Below, in pieces: positions 18,473 to 26,714 of a DNA stretch of 38,328 bases. Location of the stretch: the NCBI GenBank assembly GCA_947469285.1, contig CANIOW010000028.1:1-38328 (forward strand), read 5' to 3'. The notes beneath the pieces were generated by a model, which was given only the letters and a program-made list of their open reading frames with translations, was not told the DNA's origin and did not search any database. The stretch is from Gammaproteobacteria bacterium (GTDB taxonomy: Bacteria; Pseudomonadota; Gammaproteobacteria; Steroidobacterales; Steroidobacteraceae). How positions within the stretch are numbered: position 1 is the stretch's first letter; every line of letters begins with the position of its first letter. A program made the position numbers and the translations under genes.

Positions 18473-19204
18473 TTAAGACTCTACCGTCCCGGCCACCTTG
18501 CGCTTTAAGGCCAACAGGGGTGCCGAAGACTGGAGGAAATGAGCGGGAGGGTTTTCGGCGCATAAGGCGCGGTACCAAAGCAACGAGACCACTTCCACTG
18601 CGTGCTCGGCAGATCCAGCAAGGCGTTCAAGATCCGACTGACGATGCACCGCTTGGGTCGCGTAGAGCAACTGGTCGAGCATATTGCCGACGAGGTAAAT
18701 AGTCAGACCGATCAGATCATCGCCCACTTTCTTGGTCTGCAACTCATGTTCGATCATCGCACGCACGTGGTTCGCTAGAAACATGGTGTGGCGCTCCCAG
18801 ATGGCGGCAACCTCTGGGATGGTGTCCGCGAGTTGCGTCAGGCTGCGTTGCAACCCGATGTTTTCCTGGAATACGGCGGCTACCCATCCAACAAACGTCC
18901 GGAGATTTTCGAACAAGTGTTGGTCGCGCTCGATAGCCGGCGCCAGTCGCGCCTGTAAGCTCACGAAATCCGCCAAAATCGCCAGCGTGATCGCTTGTTT
19001 AGAATCGAAGTGCAGGTAGAAGGTGCCCTTCGCCAACTTCGCTTTGGTGCAGATTTCCTCAATCGTCATGGCATGAAAGCCGGGACTCTCGAGTAGCGAG
19101 ATGGCAGCAATTTCGAGCTTGAGTGCAGAGGCTACTGGTCCCGTTGTGCCACGGGCCGTCATTTTGCCTTGCAGGTACCCAGCGAAATTAATAATCAAGG
19201 ACAT
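18473..19204 (-). CDS. TetR family regulator
   Basis: The 243-residue protein has a TetR DNA-binding domain at about 28-75, ending with the signature IEEICTKAKLAKGTFYLHFDSKQA, and an all-helical C-terminal ligand domain. An alternative start 14 residues in (19162) would give a more typical length. It follows two serine hydrolase genes in the same direction, so it is probably their co-transcribed last gene. The divergent promoter in front of those genes holds two TetR-like sites, making this protein the likely local repressor. The ligand is unknown. Confidence 0.88.
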   Translation of the reverse strand: MSLIINFAGYLQGKMTARGTTGPVASALKLEIAAISLLESPGFHAMTIEEICTKAKLAKGTFYLHFDSKQAITLAILADFVSLQARLAPAIERDQHLFENLRTFVGWVAAVFQENIGLQRSLTQLADTIPEVAAIWERHTMFLANHVRAMIEHELQTKKVGDDLIGLTIYLVGNMLDQLLYATQAVHRQSDLERLAGSAEHAVEVVSLLWYRALCAENPPAHFLQSSAPLLALKRKVAGTVES

Positions 19205-19208
19205 GCTA

Positions 19209-19250
19209 ATCAGACTGATGAGTTCTGATCATCTGCTATTCAACAGCAGA
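19209..19250. promoter_or_regulatory. Two short inverted repeats between a hydrolase gene and tetR
   Basis: In the 72-bp gap there are two inverted repeats: ATCAGA (19209-19214) with TCTGAT (19224-19229), and TCTGCT (19232-19237) with AGCAGA (19245-19250). The first, next to the tetR start, could be a private operator or overlap its ribosome binding region. The second, just after the hydrolase stop, could be a weak attenuating hairpin; no T-run follows. Neither resembles the palindrome at 22996-23019. Confidence 0.3.
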
Positions 19251-19276
19251 CGATGCTGGGTGTATCGAGAATCCAC

Positions 19277-20809
19277 TCAATCGACCGCTGCATAATACAC
19301 CGTCTCGCGCTCGAGCATGGGCCCGGCAATCTGGAAGCTGATGGGCTTGGTCGCGGCGTCGAACTTGAAAGTCACCAGAGTGGTTCCCTGAACGTTCAGG
19401 TTCATGGCTGGCCAGGTGAGCTGGAAGCGGTCGTGGTCGAGCAGCCTTAGTGGCATGGCCGGCAATGTACCCAACTGACAAGTCAGTGCGCCATCCGCGG
19501 TGCTGCGCACCCTGGCGCTGCCCAGCAGCGGATTGGCGTAGGTTCCCGCGTACTGCGCGAGCGTTCTGGCGGTGCTGCTATCGCTCTGCGCGCTCGCTGC
19601 TGCGGGTTGCGGAGAATCTTCGGCGTTAAGTGTCGCTTTCGTGAGCCACGCCGCATAGCGTTTCCCCCAATCCCGATCCGCACGCGACAACACGCGGTCA
19701 AAGATAAAATTTCGAATGGCCATACGCGCCATATCCGACTCGACATTCTCGAGGATGGCGATCCCAAATTTCCGATCAGGGATTAAGGCGATGAACGAGG
19801 CCATTCCATCAATGCCGCCTGAATGACTGAGGACTTTCTGCCCCTCATAATCACTGATGAACCACCCGAGGCCATAAGTCACGAAATTGGCATTCGGAAA
19901 CACCAGATCGTCGACCTGGCGTTCGTGCCTGATGAGCGTTTGGGGTCGCATGGCTTCTGCCAGGAAGTCTGCGCTGAGGATTTTTTTGCCATCGATTGCG
20001 CCGCCATTCAGCAGAAATCGCATCCAGCGTCCCAGGTCCGCTGCGGAGGAATAAATGCCGCCGGAGGGCGCGGTGTTCTGGTAAGCATAGTGCGGGACCT
20101 CCAGCAGGTCTGCGCCGGCGCGGATATAAGGGGTGGCGATGTTACCTTGGCGGTGAAGGTCGTTCAGCTGCACGGACGTGTCGCTCATGCCAATGGGCGC
20201 CAGTAATTCGGCGGACACAAACGCTTCCCAGCTCTTGCCCGTCTTCTCCGGGATGATGGCGCCGGCCACGACGTACATCAGGTTGTTGTAGATGAACTGC
20301 TCCCGTAGGGGGGCTTCCTGCGGGAGCGCTGCCAGACTAGCGATGAGGGTTGCAGCGCTCGCTTGGGGGTTCGCATACCACAGCAGGTCTTCGGCAGCGG
20401 CGCCGGTTCGGTGGGCGAGTGCATCCCGTACGGTGGCGTGGCTCCCAACATAGGAGTCGGCCAGTTGGAATCCTGGCAAGGCCGTTGCTATTGGCTCGTC
20501 CAAACGCACGACGCCGCGATCCACGAGGAGTCCAATGGCGGAGGCCGTAAAGGCCTTGGTCATGGAGGCAATGCCGAACAAGGTGTGCGCGTCGACGGGG
20601 GAGGGTTCGCCGCTTCGCCGGTTGCCGAAGCCCTTGGCCAGCAGAATCTGGTCGCCCTCGACGATCACGATCGCCAGTCCGGGCACGCTCCCGTCCTTCA
20701 TCACGGACTCAATAAAAGTATCGAGGTCAGCCAATCGTGGGTCTTGAGCTACAGCCACGGTACTGAGCAGTACGCCGAGCAGTGCCCACAGGCCCACGGA
20801 CTTCTTCAT
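19277..20809 (-). CDS. Exported serine hydrolase, beta-lactamase/DD-peptidase fold (S12-like)
   Basis: The 510-residue protein starts with a signal peptide (about 1-22, ending VAVAQ). The serine hydrolase domain has the catalytic SxxK motif at Ser82-Lys85 (ASMTKAF), a Tyr-Asn motif in FIYNNLMYVVAG, and HSGGIDG as the third motif. A C-terminal beta-rich domain of the DUF3471 type follows from about 400. Relatives include class C beta-lactamases, D-aminopeptidases, esterases and MlrB of microcystin degraders; the sequence alone does not choose among these. It lies 28 bp after a second hydrolase of the same fold and upstream of tetR. The likely site of action is the periplasm. Confidence 0.88.
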   Translation of the reverse strand: MKKSVGLWALLGVLLSTVAVAQDPRLADLDTFIESVMKDGSVPGLAIVIVEGDQILLAKGFGNRRSGEPSPVDAHTLFGIASMTKAFTASAIGLLVDRGVVRLDEPIATALPGFQLADSYVGSHATVRDALAHRTGAAAEDLLWYANPQASAATLIASLAALPQEAPLREQFIYNNLMYVVAGAIIPEKTGKSWEAFVSAELLAPIGMSDTSVQLNDLHRQGNIATPYIRAGADLLEVPHYAYQNTAPSGGIYSSAADLGRWMRFLLNGGAIDGKKILSADFLAEAMRPQTLIRHERQVDDLVFPNANFVTYGLGWFISDYEGQKVLSHSGGIDGMASFIALIPDRKFGIAILENVESDMARMAIRNFIFDRVLSRADRDWGKRYAAWLTKATLNAEDSPQPAAASAQSDSSTARTLAQYAGTYANPLLGSARVRSTADGALTCQLGTLPAMPLRLLDHDRFQLTWPAMNLNVQGTTLVTFKFDAATKPISFQIAGPMLERETVYYAAVD

Positions 20810-20837
20810 GGTGATATCTCCTCCACGCGATACGCCT

Positions 20838-22883
20838 CTAACCGCTGTGCGGTAGCTGCAGGCCTAGCAAGTTGAAGAACGCGGTCGCGTAGATCAGGCC
20901 ATAGCTGGCCAGCGCCAGGACGGTGAAATGCACCCGTCGCGCCAAGCCCCGCGCGCCCGCCCCCCAATAGCCACGGCACCACGCCACGACGCCGAGAATG
21001 CTCATCGCGACGCCGAGCGCTGCAGTGCTGTTGGCTAGCAGAATCGCCCACTGGAACCGTTCAGGATTTCCGCTCAGCAGGGCGTAAGTCAGCCCATCGC
21101 CCGCGGCATAGCCGAACAAGAGGGCCGCGGGGATGCCGAGTGTCGTGCAGACGCTCAGGAGGGGTAAGGCCTTGCCGAGTGTTTCACTGCGGCGGGTGGT
21201 AGGCCAGAAGAGGGCCAGTAAGCCGCTCAGCTCAATGAGGACGAGGATGGCAGCCAGTTGCGCCACGAGACGGGGATTGGCGTAGCCCTGGGCACGCACG
21301 TAGGGGTCAAGCCCCCAAGTGGGTGACGCGGTTTGCGCTACGCCAGACGCATCCGTGGCGAAAGCCCACAGTCCGCTATTCTCAAAGCTCTCGGATAAGT
21401 TCGGTTCTGCTGCCGGATTCCAAAACACGCCGGGCGCGATGGCTGCGTAGTGACCAACGCCGTTAATTTTTAAGTGTCGTGGTCCGTCGCGTTCCACCAC
21501 CAAGAGAGACGAGGGCCCGCCGATGAGCTCCAGTAGCTTTTCGGCGGTGGAGTGATTGCGGGCTTCGTGCCAGTACGTCCCTTCGAATTTGCTCAGATCC
21601 ACCCCGGCCGGAGCAAGGTCCGGATGGCGAACGCCCCAGAACCGAGTGAGAAATGCCTGCGCGATCCCCACGTTCGTGAGCGGCTCCTCTACCCCTTGCC
21701 TTGGATCGGCGTGAAATCGACCCGAACCCGTGAGCTGCTCCAGTAGGCTACCTTGCGGATATTCGCACATGCAGGAAATGAAGAAACCGACCTTCGCTTC
21801 CGGCGAAAACAGCAGGATGGAGTGAAAGCCTGGCCAGTCGCCGCCATGGCCAATAAAGTGCATCTGGTTCCAATCCAGCGTGAGAAAGCTCATTCCAAAA
21901 CCGCTGGTGGCCGGGTGATTACCGGCGATGCGGTGGTGTAACTGCGCGTAGCCAGCGGTGGAAAGCGTGCCTGTTGGCTGACGACCTTCCGCAATATTCG
22001 CCAGCAAGTACTGCGACATGTCTTCGGCCGTCGACTCGACCGCACCGGCGGGCTGGTACAACGGGTGCACCGCCAAAAAAGGAATTTCCTGCACGTCTCC
22101 GTTCGGAAAGAACGCGTACGGAACCCCCAGGTTTTGGCTTGGCGTCAAACCCTCGTTGAGAACCGTCGATCTCATCTCTAGCGGTAAAAATATATGCTGC
22201 TCGAAGTAGGCGCTGGCTGAACCCCTCGTCACTTCTTGGACAACTTGCCCTAGCAGCCCGATCTCGTAGTTGGAATAGACCGACAGCGTTCCGGGCGGCC
22301 GCACGAGCGGTCGGGAATAGCGACTCAGTTCGCCGACGGGTAGGGGACTTTGAAACCGCTGTGTCGTACCGAGCCCGAACGCCGAGGAATCGAAGCCGCC
22401 ACGGTGCGTGAGCAAGTCTCGCAAGGTAATGGCTGCTTTCGCTCCCGGCAATGGCACGCGGCGTAGATAAAGGCTCACCGGATCATCGATCGAGGTAATT
22501 TTGCCTGCCTCGATCAGTTGGGCAATGGCCGTGGCGGTGAACGTCTTTGAGATCGAGCCGATACGAAATCGGGTTTTGGCTGGGTCCACTGGTGTCCGCG
22601 CCGCGTAATCGGCAAACCCATACCCCTTGGTAAAGAGCACCCGATCGTTCTGTACGACTGAGATCACCAGGCCCGAAAACCGATGGGCGGCAAAGGCTTC
22701 GCCGAACGTGGCATCTGACCAGGCTTCGACCTCCTGCGCGTCGAGCGGGTCTGCCCTGGCGGGCGATGGGGGGCAGGTGAGAGCGCCGGCCAGTAACAGG
22801 GCAATGACCGGACCGAACACTTTCGACGAGCGATGGCGCATGGAGACGGTCCGTCCGAGCAGAGCCTGTAATGCCCGGATCAT
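20838..22883 (-). CDS. Exported serine hydrolase (beta-lactamase fold) with C-terminal membrane segments
   Basis: This 681-residue protein has an N-terminal export signal (about 20-44; a start at residue 15, position 22841, would look more standard). The catalytic domain has Ser110-x-x-Lys113 (GSISKTF), Tyr203-Ser-Asn (YSNYE) and HGGDWPG, the three motifs of this superfamily. From about 540 there are four hydrophobic segments (for example AAILVLIELSGLLALFW and LALASYGLIYATAFFNLL), so the enzyme should face the periplasm while anchored in the inner membrane. It is first in the hydrolase-hydrolase-tetR group and divergent from the TonB receptor. Substrate unknown; peptides with D-residues, esters or lactams are the usual range. 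Confidence 0.87.
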   Translation of the reverse strand: MIRALQALLGRTVSMRHRSSKVFGPVIALLLAGALTCPPSPARADPLDAQEVEAWSDATFGEAFAAHRFSGLVISVVQNDRVLFTKGYGFADYAARTPVDPAKTRFRIGSISKTFTATAIAQLIEAGKITSIDDPVSLYLRRVPLPGAKAAITLRDLLTHRGGFDSSAFGLGTTQRFQSPLPVGELSRYSRPLVRPPGTLSVYSNYEIGLLGQVVQEVTRGSASAYFEQHIFLPLEMRSTVLNEGLTPSQNLGVPYAFFPNGDVQEIPFLAVHPLYQPAGAVESTAEDMSQYLLANIAEGRQPTGTLSTAGYAQLHHRIAGNHPATSGFGMSFLTLDWNQMHFIGHGGDWPGFHSILLFSPEAKVGFFISCMCEYPQGSLLEQLTGSGRFHADPRQGVEEPLTNVGIAQAFLTRFWGVRHPDLAPAGVDLSKFEGTYWHEARNHSTAEKLLELIGGPSSLLVVERDGPRHLKINGVGHYAAIAPGVFWNPAAEPNLSESFENSGLWAFATDASGVAQTASPTWGLDPYVRAQGYANPRLVAQLAAILVLIELSGLLALFWPTTRRSETLGKALPLLSVCTTLGIPAALLFGYAAGDGLTYALLSGNPERFQWAILLANSTAALGVAMSILGVVAWCRGYWGAGARGLARRVHFTVLALASYGLIYATAFFNLLGLQLPHSG

Positions 22884-22892
22884 AGGTCAAAC

Positions 22893-22906
22893 TGACTTTT
22901 TAGTCA
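22893..22906. promoter_or_regulatory. Weaker TetR-like operator (TGAC-N6-GTCA)
   Basis: TGACTTTTTAGTCA reads TGAC, six bases, GTCA. This is the same half-site and spacing as the core of the perfect palindrome at 22996-23019, with a different centre. It lies just upstream of the minus-strand hydrolase gene. The centres of the two sites are 108 bp apart. It is a candidate second site for the TetR protein. Confidence 0.5.
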
Positions 22907-22934
22907 TCTACTAGACCAGCGATGCCAGATTGAT

Positions 22935-22950
22935 GGGCTTAAGTAAGCCC
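22935..22950. repeat. Short inverted repeat GGGCTTA-AG-TAAGCCC
   Basis: A perfect 7-bp inverted repeat with a 2-nt centre lies between the two candidate operators, in the divergent promoter region. It could bind another regulator. A 2-nt loop is poor for an RNA hairpin, so a terminator is unlikely. Confidence 0.4.
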
Positions 22951-22962
22951 GAAAAAGCTTAT

Positions 22963-22991
22963 TTGTAAAGTAACCGAAGTAGGAATAGTAT
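22963..22991 (+). promoter_or_regulatory. Candidate promoter of the TonB receptor operon
   Basis: TTGTAA (22963-22968) and TAGTAT (22986-22991) are separated by exactly 17 nt; each matches four of six consensus bases. The perfect palindrome begins four bases after the -10, so a bound repressor would cover the start site. The gene itself starts about 100 bp downstream. Confidence 0.5.
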
Positions 22992-22995
22992 GGCT

Positions 22996-23019
22996 CAAAA
23001 TGACCGTACGGTCATTTTG
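22996..23019. promoter_or_regulatory. 24-bp perfect palindrome, TetR-family operator
   Basis: Twelve bases (CAAAATGACCGT, 22996-23007) are followed by their exact complement. The core TGACCGTACGGTCA is typical of TetR-family sites. It is between the divergent hydrolase and TonB receptor genes, directly downstream of a candidate -10 box. The only TetR gene in the window ends the hydrolase operon, so this protein is the expected binder. Confidence 0.8.
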
Positions 23020-23093
23020 TAACAGCCGCGCGAGAAGACGCAACAAAGTGGCGACCACCGCCTCACCGGTTTAGCAAATTGGGGGAGTAGTCT

Positions 23094-25367
23094 GTGCAAT
23101 ATTCGAATTCGCTGAAACTGCAAGTGTTTACGGTATTAACCATGGCTGTGGCGTCGGTCGCCAACGCCCAGCGACCTCCAACGGAACTGGAGGAAATCGT
23201 CGTGACGGCGACCAAGCGCTCCGTGTCCCTGCAAGATGTGCCGTTATCGATGCAGGCCATCACGGGCGAGTCTTTGGAGGAGATAGGCGCCAGCCAGATC
23301 AATGACTACTACCGGCAAGTGCCGAATTTCGCGGTCGTCGATCGCGGTATCGGGATGCGCCAGTATTCCATCCGCGGCATCTCATCAGGCCTGGTGACAC
23401 AAGGCGCTTCCAGTGTCGGTGTCTATCTCGATGAAATGCCGGTGAGTTTCGGTAACTTCCAGCCGGATCCCCAGCTGTTTGACCTGCAGCGTGTCGAAGT
23501 ACTGCGTGGCCCGCAGGGAACCCTGTACGGAGAAGGGTCAATCGGCGGCACGCTCAGGATGATTTCCACCCCGCCGGATGTGACGGGCTTCCACGCGAAG
23601 GTCGATACGAGTTATTCGGTGACGGAGAATGGGGGCGACGGCCACCAGTTGAACGGGATGCTGAATCTCCCGCTGGTCGAAAATGTCCTCGCGCTGCGCC
23701 TGACGGCGCTAAGCCATTCGAGCGCCGGCTATATTGACCGCATTGCGCGTCCTGACGGCGTCAGCCTGGATCTGAATGCGCTCTTTGAACTGCCGGCGGG
23801 CACTGTGCCCATTGTCAGCACCGGTCCGCTGGCGGGCCAGAAAGACATTAACGGAGAGGAAGTCACGGCGGGTCGAGCCGCCCTGCGTTGGTTGCCGAAC
23901 GACCACACGGAGGTTCAGCTCAACCTGCTCACGCAGCAGGCCAAGGCCAACGACCGCAATACCGAAGTGGCTGGCGTCGGCGATCTCATGACGAACCTGA
24001 TCATTCCAGAGAAAGTGAATGACCAGTTTGACCTAGCGAACCTGACCGTCAAGTTCACCCTCGAGGGCGCCGAGTTGATGTCCTCGTCGTCCTATTACAA
24101 GCGAACCCTTCGCCATGTGTTCGACACTAACGATCTAGGCGAGGGTGTCGTACCGGGGCTGCGGCTGCCGGGCAGTTCGACCGAGGACATCGATCGCCAA
24201 AACATCGTCAGCCAGGAAATTCGGCTTACGTCGACGAGCCAAGGCAAGCTGGAGTGGATCCTCGGTGGCTTCTATGTGCGTAAAAACAACGGCTTTGATC
24301 AGATTCTTCAAGACAAGTACTCCGCGTTTCTAGCGGTCGCCAATTTCTTCGGTGTGCCGGCGACTGATCCGCGGCAACTGCTGGATCAAACTGGCCGCAA
24401 CGAGGAAACTCAGTATGCGGTTTTCGGTGAAATCAATTATGCCCTGACCGAAAAACTCAAAGCCACGGTCGGGCTGCGATATTTCAATATCAAGCAGAAG
24501 GATACCTTGGTCAACAACGGCCCGAACTTTCTCGGCCTTGGTCTGACGGATGGTGTTCGCGAAGCCAGCGAGTCCAATGTCATCCCGAAGTTCAGCCTCA
24601 GTTATGCCCCACGCGATCACCTGCTGTTGTGGGCAACGGCCTCTCAAGGGTTTCGCGCAGGCGGCACCAACACCACACCGGGAATCCTCGACAGCGAGAT
24701 TGCCTACAAGTCCGACACGCTGTGGAACTACGAGTTTGGTACGCGGTTTTCAGCGTTTGAAAACCGACTGAGCGTTACTTCGACGCTGTATTACATCAAA
24801 TGGTCGGACATCCAGTTGTCTGTGCCCTTAGGCACAGCGCGAGCAACCGTCAACGCTGGCCGTGCGCGGATCCTGGGGGGTGAGCTCGAGTTGCTTGTCC
24901 GTCCTGTGCCCGCGCTCGAATTGGGCTTTAATCTCGGCTATAACGATGGCCAATTGACGGAAGACACACCGACCGCGTCCGGTGACACCAACCCCGGGTT
25001 CAAGGGCGACCGGCTGCCGGGTGTTCCGGACATCAATCTGTCGGCCTTTGCGCAATATACGGTGCCCTTGTCGATCGCTGATCTAAGCGCATTTGCTCGT
25101 GTGGATGTGAGCCATACCGGCGGCAGCACCACGACCTTTAACGCTCTGAGTACGGCGAACGGACTGTCGAGCTACTTCACGCCGCCGGCGTATAGCCTGT
25201 TGAATCTGCGGTTCGGTATTGAAAAGGAACAATGGAGCGCGACCTTGTTCGTGGATAACGTGGCGGACAAGCGCGCGATCGTGCTGGTCGACAATGCGGC
25301 GGTAACTGAGCGCATTACCCGCAACCGGCCGCGCACCATCGGGATTCAGGTAAGGGTCAACTTCTAA
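23094..25367 (+). CDS. TonB-dependent outer membrane receptor
   Basis: The 757-residue protein has a signal peptide (about 1-25, ending VANAQ), a TonB-box-like segment with EEIVVTATK, a plug domain (about 45-160, with SIRGISS and RVEVLRGPQGTLYGEGSIGGT) and a long beta-barrel ending in aromatic VRVNF. It should import a large or scarce substrate across the outer membrane using TonB energy. GTG 23094 is supported by GGGGGAG at 23081-23087. It opens the plus-strand operon and its stop TAA shares a base with the next ATG. The plug is of the broad type seen in aquatic proteobacteria and does not reveal the substrate. Confidence 0.93.
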   Translation: MQYSNSLKLQVFTVLTMAVASVANAQRPPTELEEIVVTATKRSVSLQDVPLSMQAITGESLEEIGASQINDYYRQVPNFAVVDRGIGMRQYSIRGISSGLVTQGASSVGVYLDEMPVSFGNFQPDPQLFDLQRVEVLRGPQGTLYGEGSIGGTLRMISTPPDVTGFHAKVDTSYSVTENGGDGHQLNGMLNLPLVENVLALRLTALSHSSAGYIDRIARPDGVSLDLNALFELPAGTVPIVSTGPLAGQKDINGEEVTAGRAALRWLPNDHTEVQLNLLTQQAKANDRNTEVAGVGDLMTNLIIPEKVNDQFDLANLTVKFTLEGAELMSSSSYYKRTLRHVFDTNDLGEGVVPGLRLPGSSTEDIDRQNIVSQEIRLTSTSQGKLEWILGGFYVRKNNGFDQILQDKYSAFLAVANFFGVPATDPRQLLDQTGRNEETQYAVFGEINYALTEKLKATVGLRYFNIKQKDTLVNNGPNFLGLGLTDGVREASESNVIPKFSLSYAPRDHLLLWATASQGFRAGGTNTTPGILDSEIAYKSDTLWNYEFGTRFSAFENRLSVTSTLYYIKWSDIQLSVPLGTARATVNAGRARILGGELELLVRPVPALELGFNLGYNDGQLTEDTPTASGDTNPGFKGDRLPGVPDINLSAFAQYTVPLSIADLSAFARVDVSHTGGSTTTFNALSTANGLSSYFTPPAYSLLNLRFGIEKEQWSATLFVDNVADKRAIVLVDNAAVTERITRNRPRTIGIQVRVNF

Positions 25368-26704
25368 TGCCGGATGCGTCGAGCGCCGATGCGTTTCCAG
25401 CCATCCCGTTCACGGCCCTGCCCGGGCTCGTGAGCGCCGATGGTGTCTATTTGGTAACGGCAGGCGGGCAGCGGGTTCTTGATGCCGGCGGCCAGGCCTG
25501 CGTCTCCAATATCGGTTACGGTCGCGCGGAAGTGGCTGACGTAGCGGCTAAGGCGTTGCTGAGCCTCACCCATGCTCTGCCGCCGGTCCAGACGCCGCAA
25601 CGCATGCGCCTTGTAAAACGGTTAACCGAGGCATGGCTGCCACCGGAGCTGCACCGTATTCACTTCGTCAATAGCGGGTCAGAGGCAGTGGATGCCGCGA
25701 TTCGGCTGGCGCGACAGCACCACTTGGCCTCCGGTCGGCCCGGCAAGTGGAAGGTTATCGGCCGTGAGGCGTCCTATCACGGTGTGACCATCGGTGCCCT
25801 CGGTGTGTCCGGGCATACACAACGGCGGCGTGGGTTGGAGCCGCTGCTTTCCAGCGTCCCCCTCGCACCGGCCTGTTACCCGCTGCGGTGTCGTCATTGT
25901 GCGTCGACCAGGCGCTGTTCCTTGCAATGCGCCGAGGGTCTGGAGGCGCTCATCGAACGGGAGGGGGCCGACAGCATTGCAGCATTTATTGCCGAGCCCA
26001 TTGTGGGTACCAGTGGTGGTGCTTTGGTGCCACCCGATGATTACTGGCCGCGGGTGCAAGAGATCTGTCGTCGGCATCAGGTGTTGCTGATCGTAGACGA
26101 GGTGATTACGGGATTTGGTCGAACGGGGCGTAAGTTCGCCTTTCAGCATTGGGACCTCAAGCCCGACATGGTGTTGGTGGCAAAGGGGTTCACTGGCGGC
26201 TATGCCGCGCTGGCGGCTCTCATTACGACGCAACAGGTGATCGAGCCGCTGCTCGCCTCCGATCAGTCGATCATGTTCCATACTTTCGGCGGTCACCCGG
26301 CGGCTTGCGCCGTGGCGGATAAGGTACTCGAGATTCTGGAACGCGAAGCTTTGGTAGAGCGAGCAGCACAACTCGGCGTGTACCTCGCCAACAAGCTGAG
26401 CCGACTTCAGGCACACCCGCAGGTGGCCGAGGTGCGTGGTCGCGGCCTGCTCTGGGCGGTGGAGATTGTGCGCGACAAAACCACCCTGGAACAGTTTCCA
26501 GAGACTGCTGGCGTGACCTTGGACATCATTCGAGCGGGAGTCGAGAGAGGGGTTTTGTTCTACTTTGGTGGTACTGGAGAGCATCGCGATATTATTTGTA
26601 TCGCGCCGGCGTTCGTCATTACTACCGAAGAAATAGACCACCTCGTTGAGGTGCTAGAGCAATCAATCGATGCGGTCGTCGCCACGGCGATGCGACCGCT
26701 CTGA
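25367..26704 (+). CDS. Class III aminotransferase (PLP)
   Basis: The 445-residue enzyme has the class III PLP signature with Asp244 in VDEVITGFGRTG and Lys273 in VAKGFTGGY as the Schiff-base lysine. Also visible are VNSGSEAVDAAIRLAR and SYHGVTIGALG. Class III members act on omega-amino, beta-amino and N-acetyl-ornithine-type substrates, not on ordinary alpha-amino acids. A cysteine cluster (Cys170, 175, 178, 184, 188) lies mid-protein, as in several aminotransferases of catabolic operons. Being immediately before a beta-keto acid cleavage enzyme argues for a beta-amino acid substrate, which would give a beta-keto acid. Start overlaps the receptor stop by one base. Confidence 0.9.
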   Translation: MPDASSADAFPAIPFTALPGLVSADGVYLVTAGGQRVLDAGGQACVSNIGYGRAEVADVAAKALLSLTHALPPVQTPQRMRLVKRLTEAWLPPELHRIHFVNSGSEAVDAAIRLARQHHLASGRPGKWKVIGREASYHGVTIGALGVSGHTQRRRGLEPLLSSVPLAPACYPLRCRHCASTRRCSLQCAEGLEALIEREGADSIAAFIAEPIVGTSGGALVPPDDYWPRVQEICRRHQVLLIVDEVITGFGRTGRKFAFQHWDLKPDMVLVAKGFTGGYAALAALITTQQVIEPLLASDQSIMFHTFGGHPAACAVADKVLEILEREALVERAAQLGVYLANKLSRLQAHPQVAEVRGRGLLWAVEIVRDKTTLEQFPETAGVTLDIIRAGVERGVLFYFGGTGEHRDIICIAPAFVITTEEIDHLVEVLEQSIDAVVATAMRPL

Positions 26705-26714
26705 GGGAGTGAAC

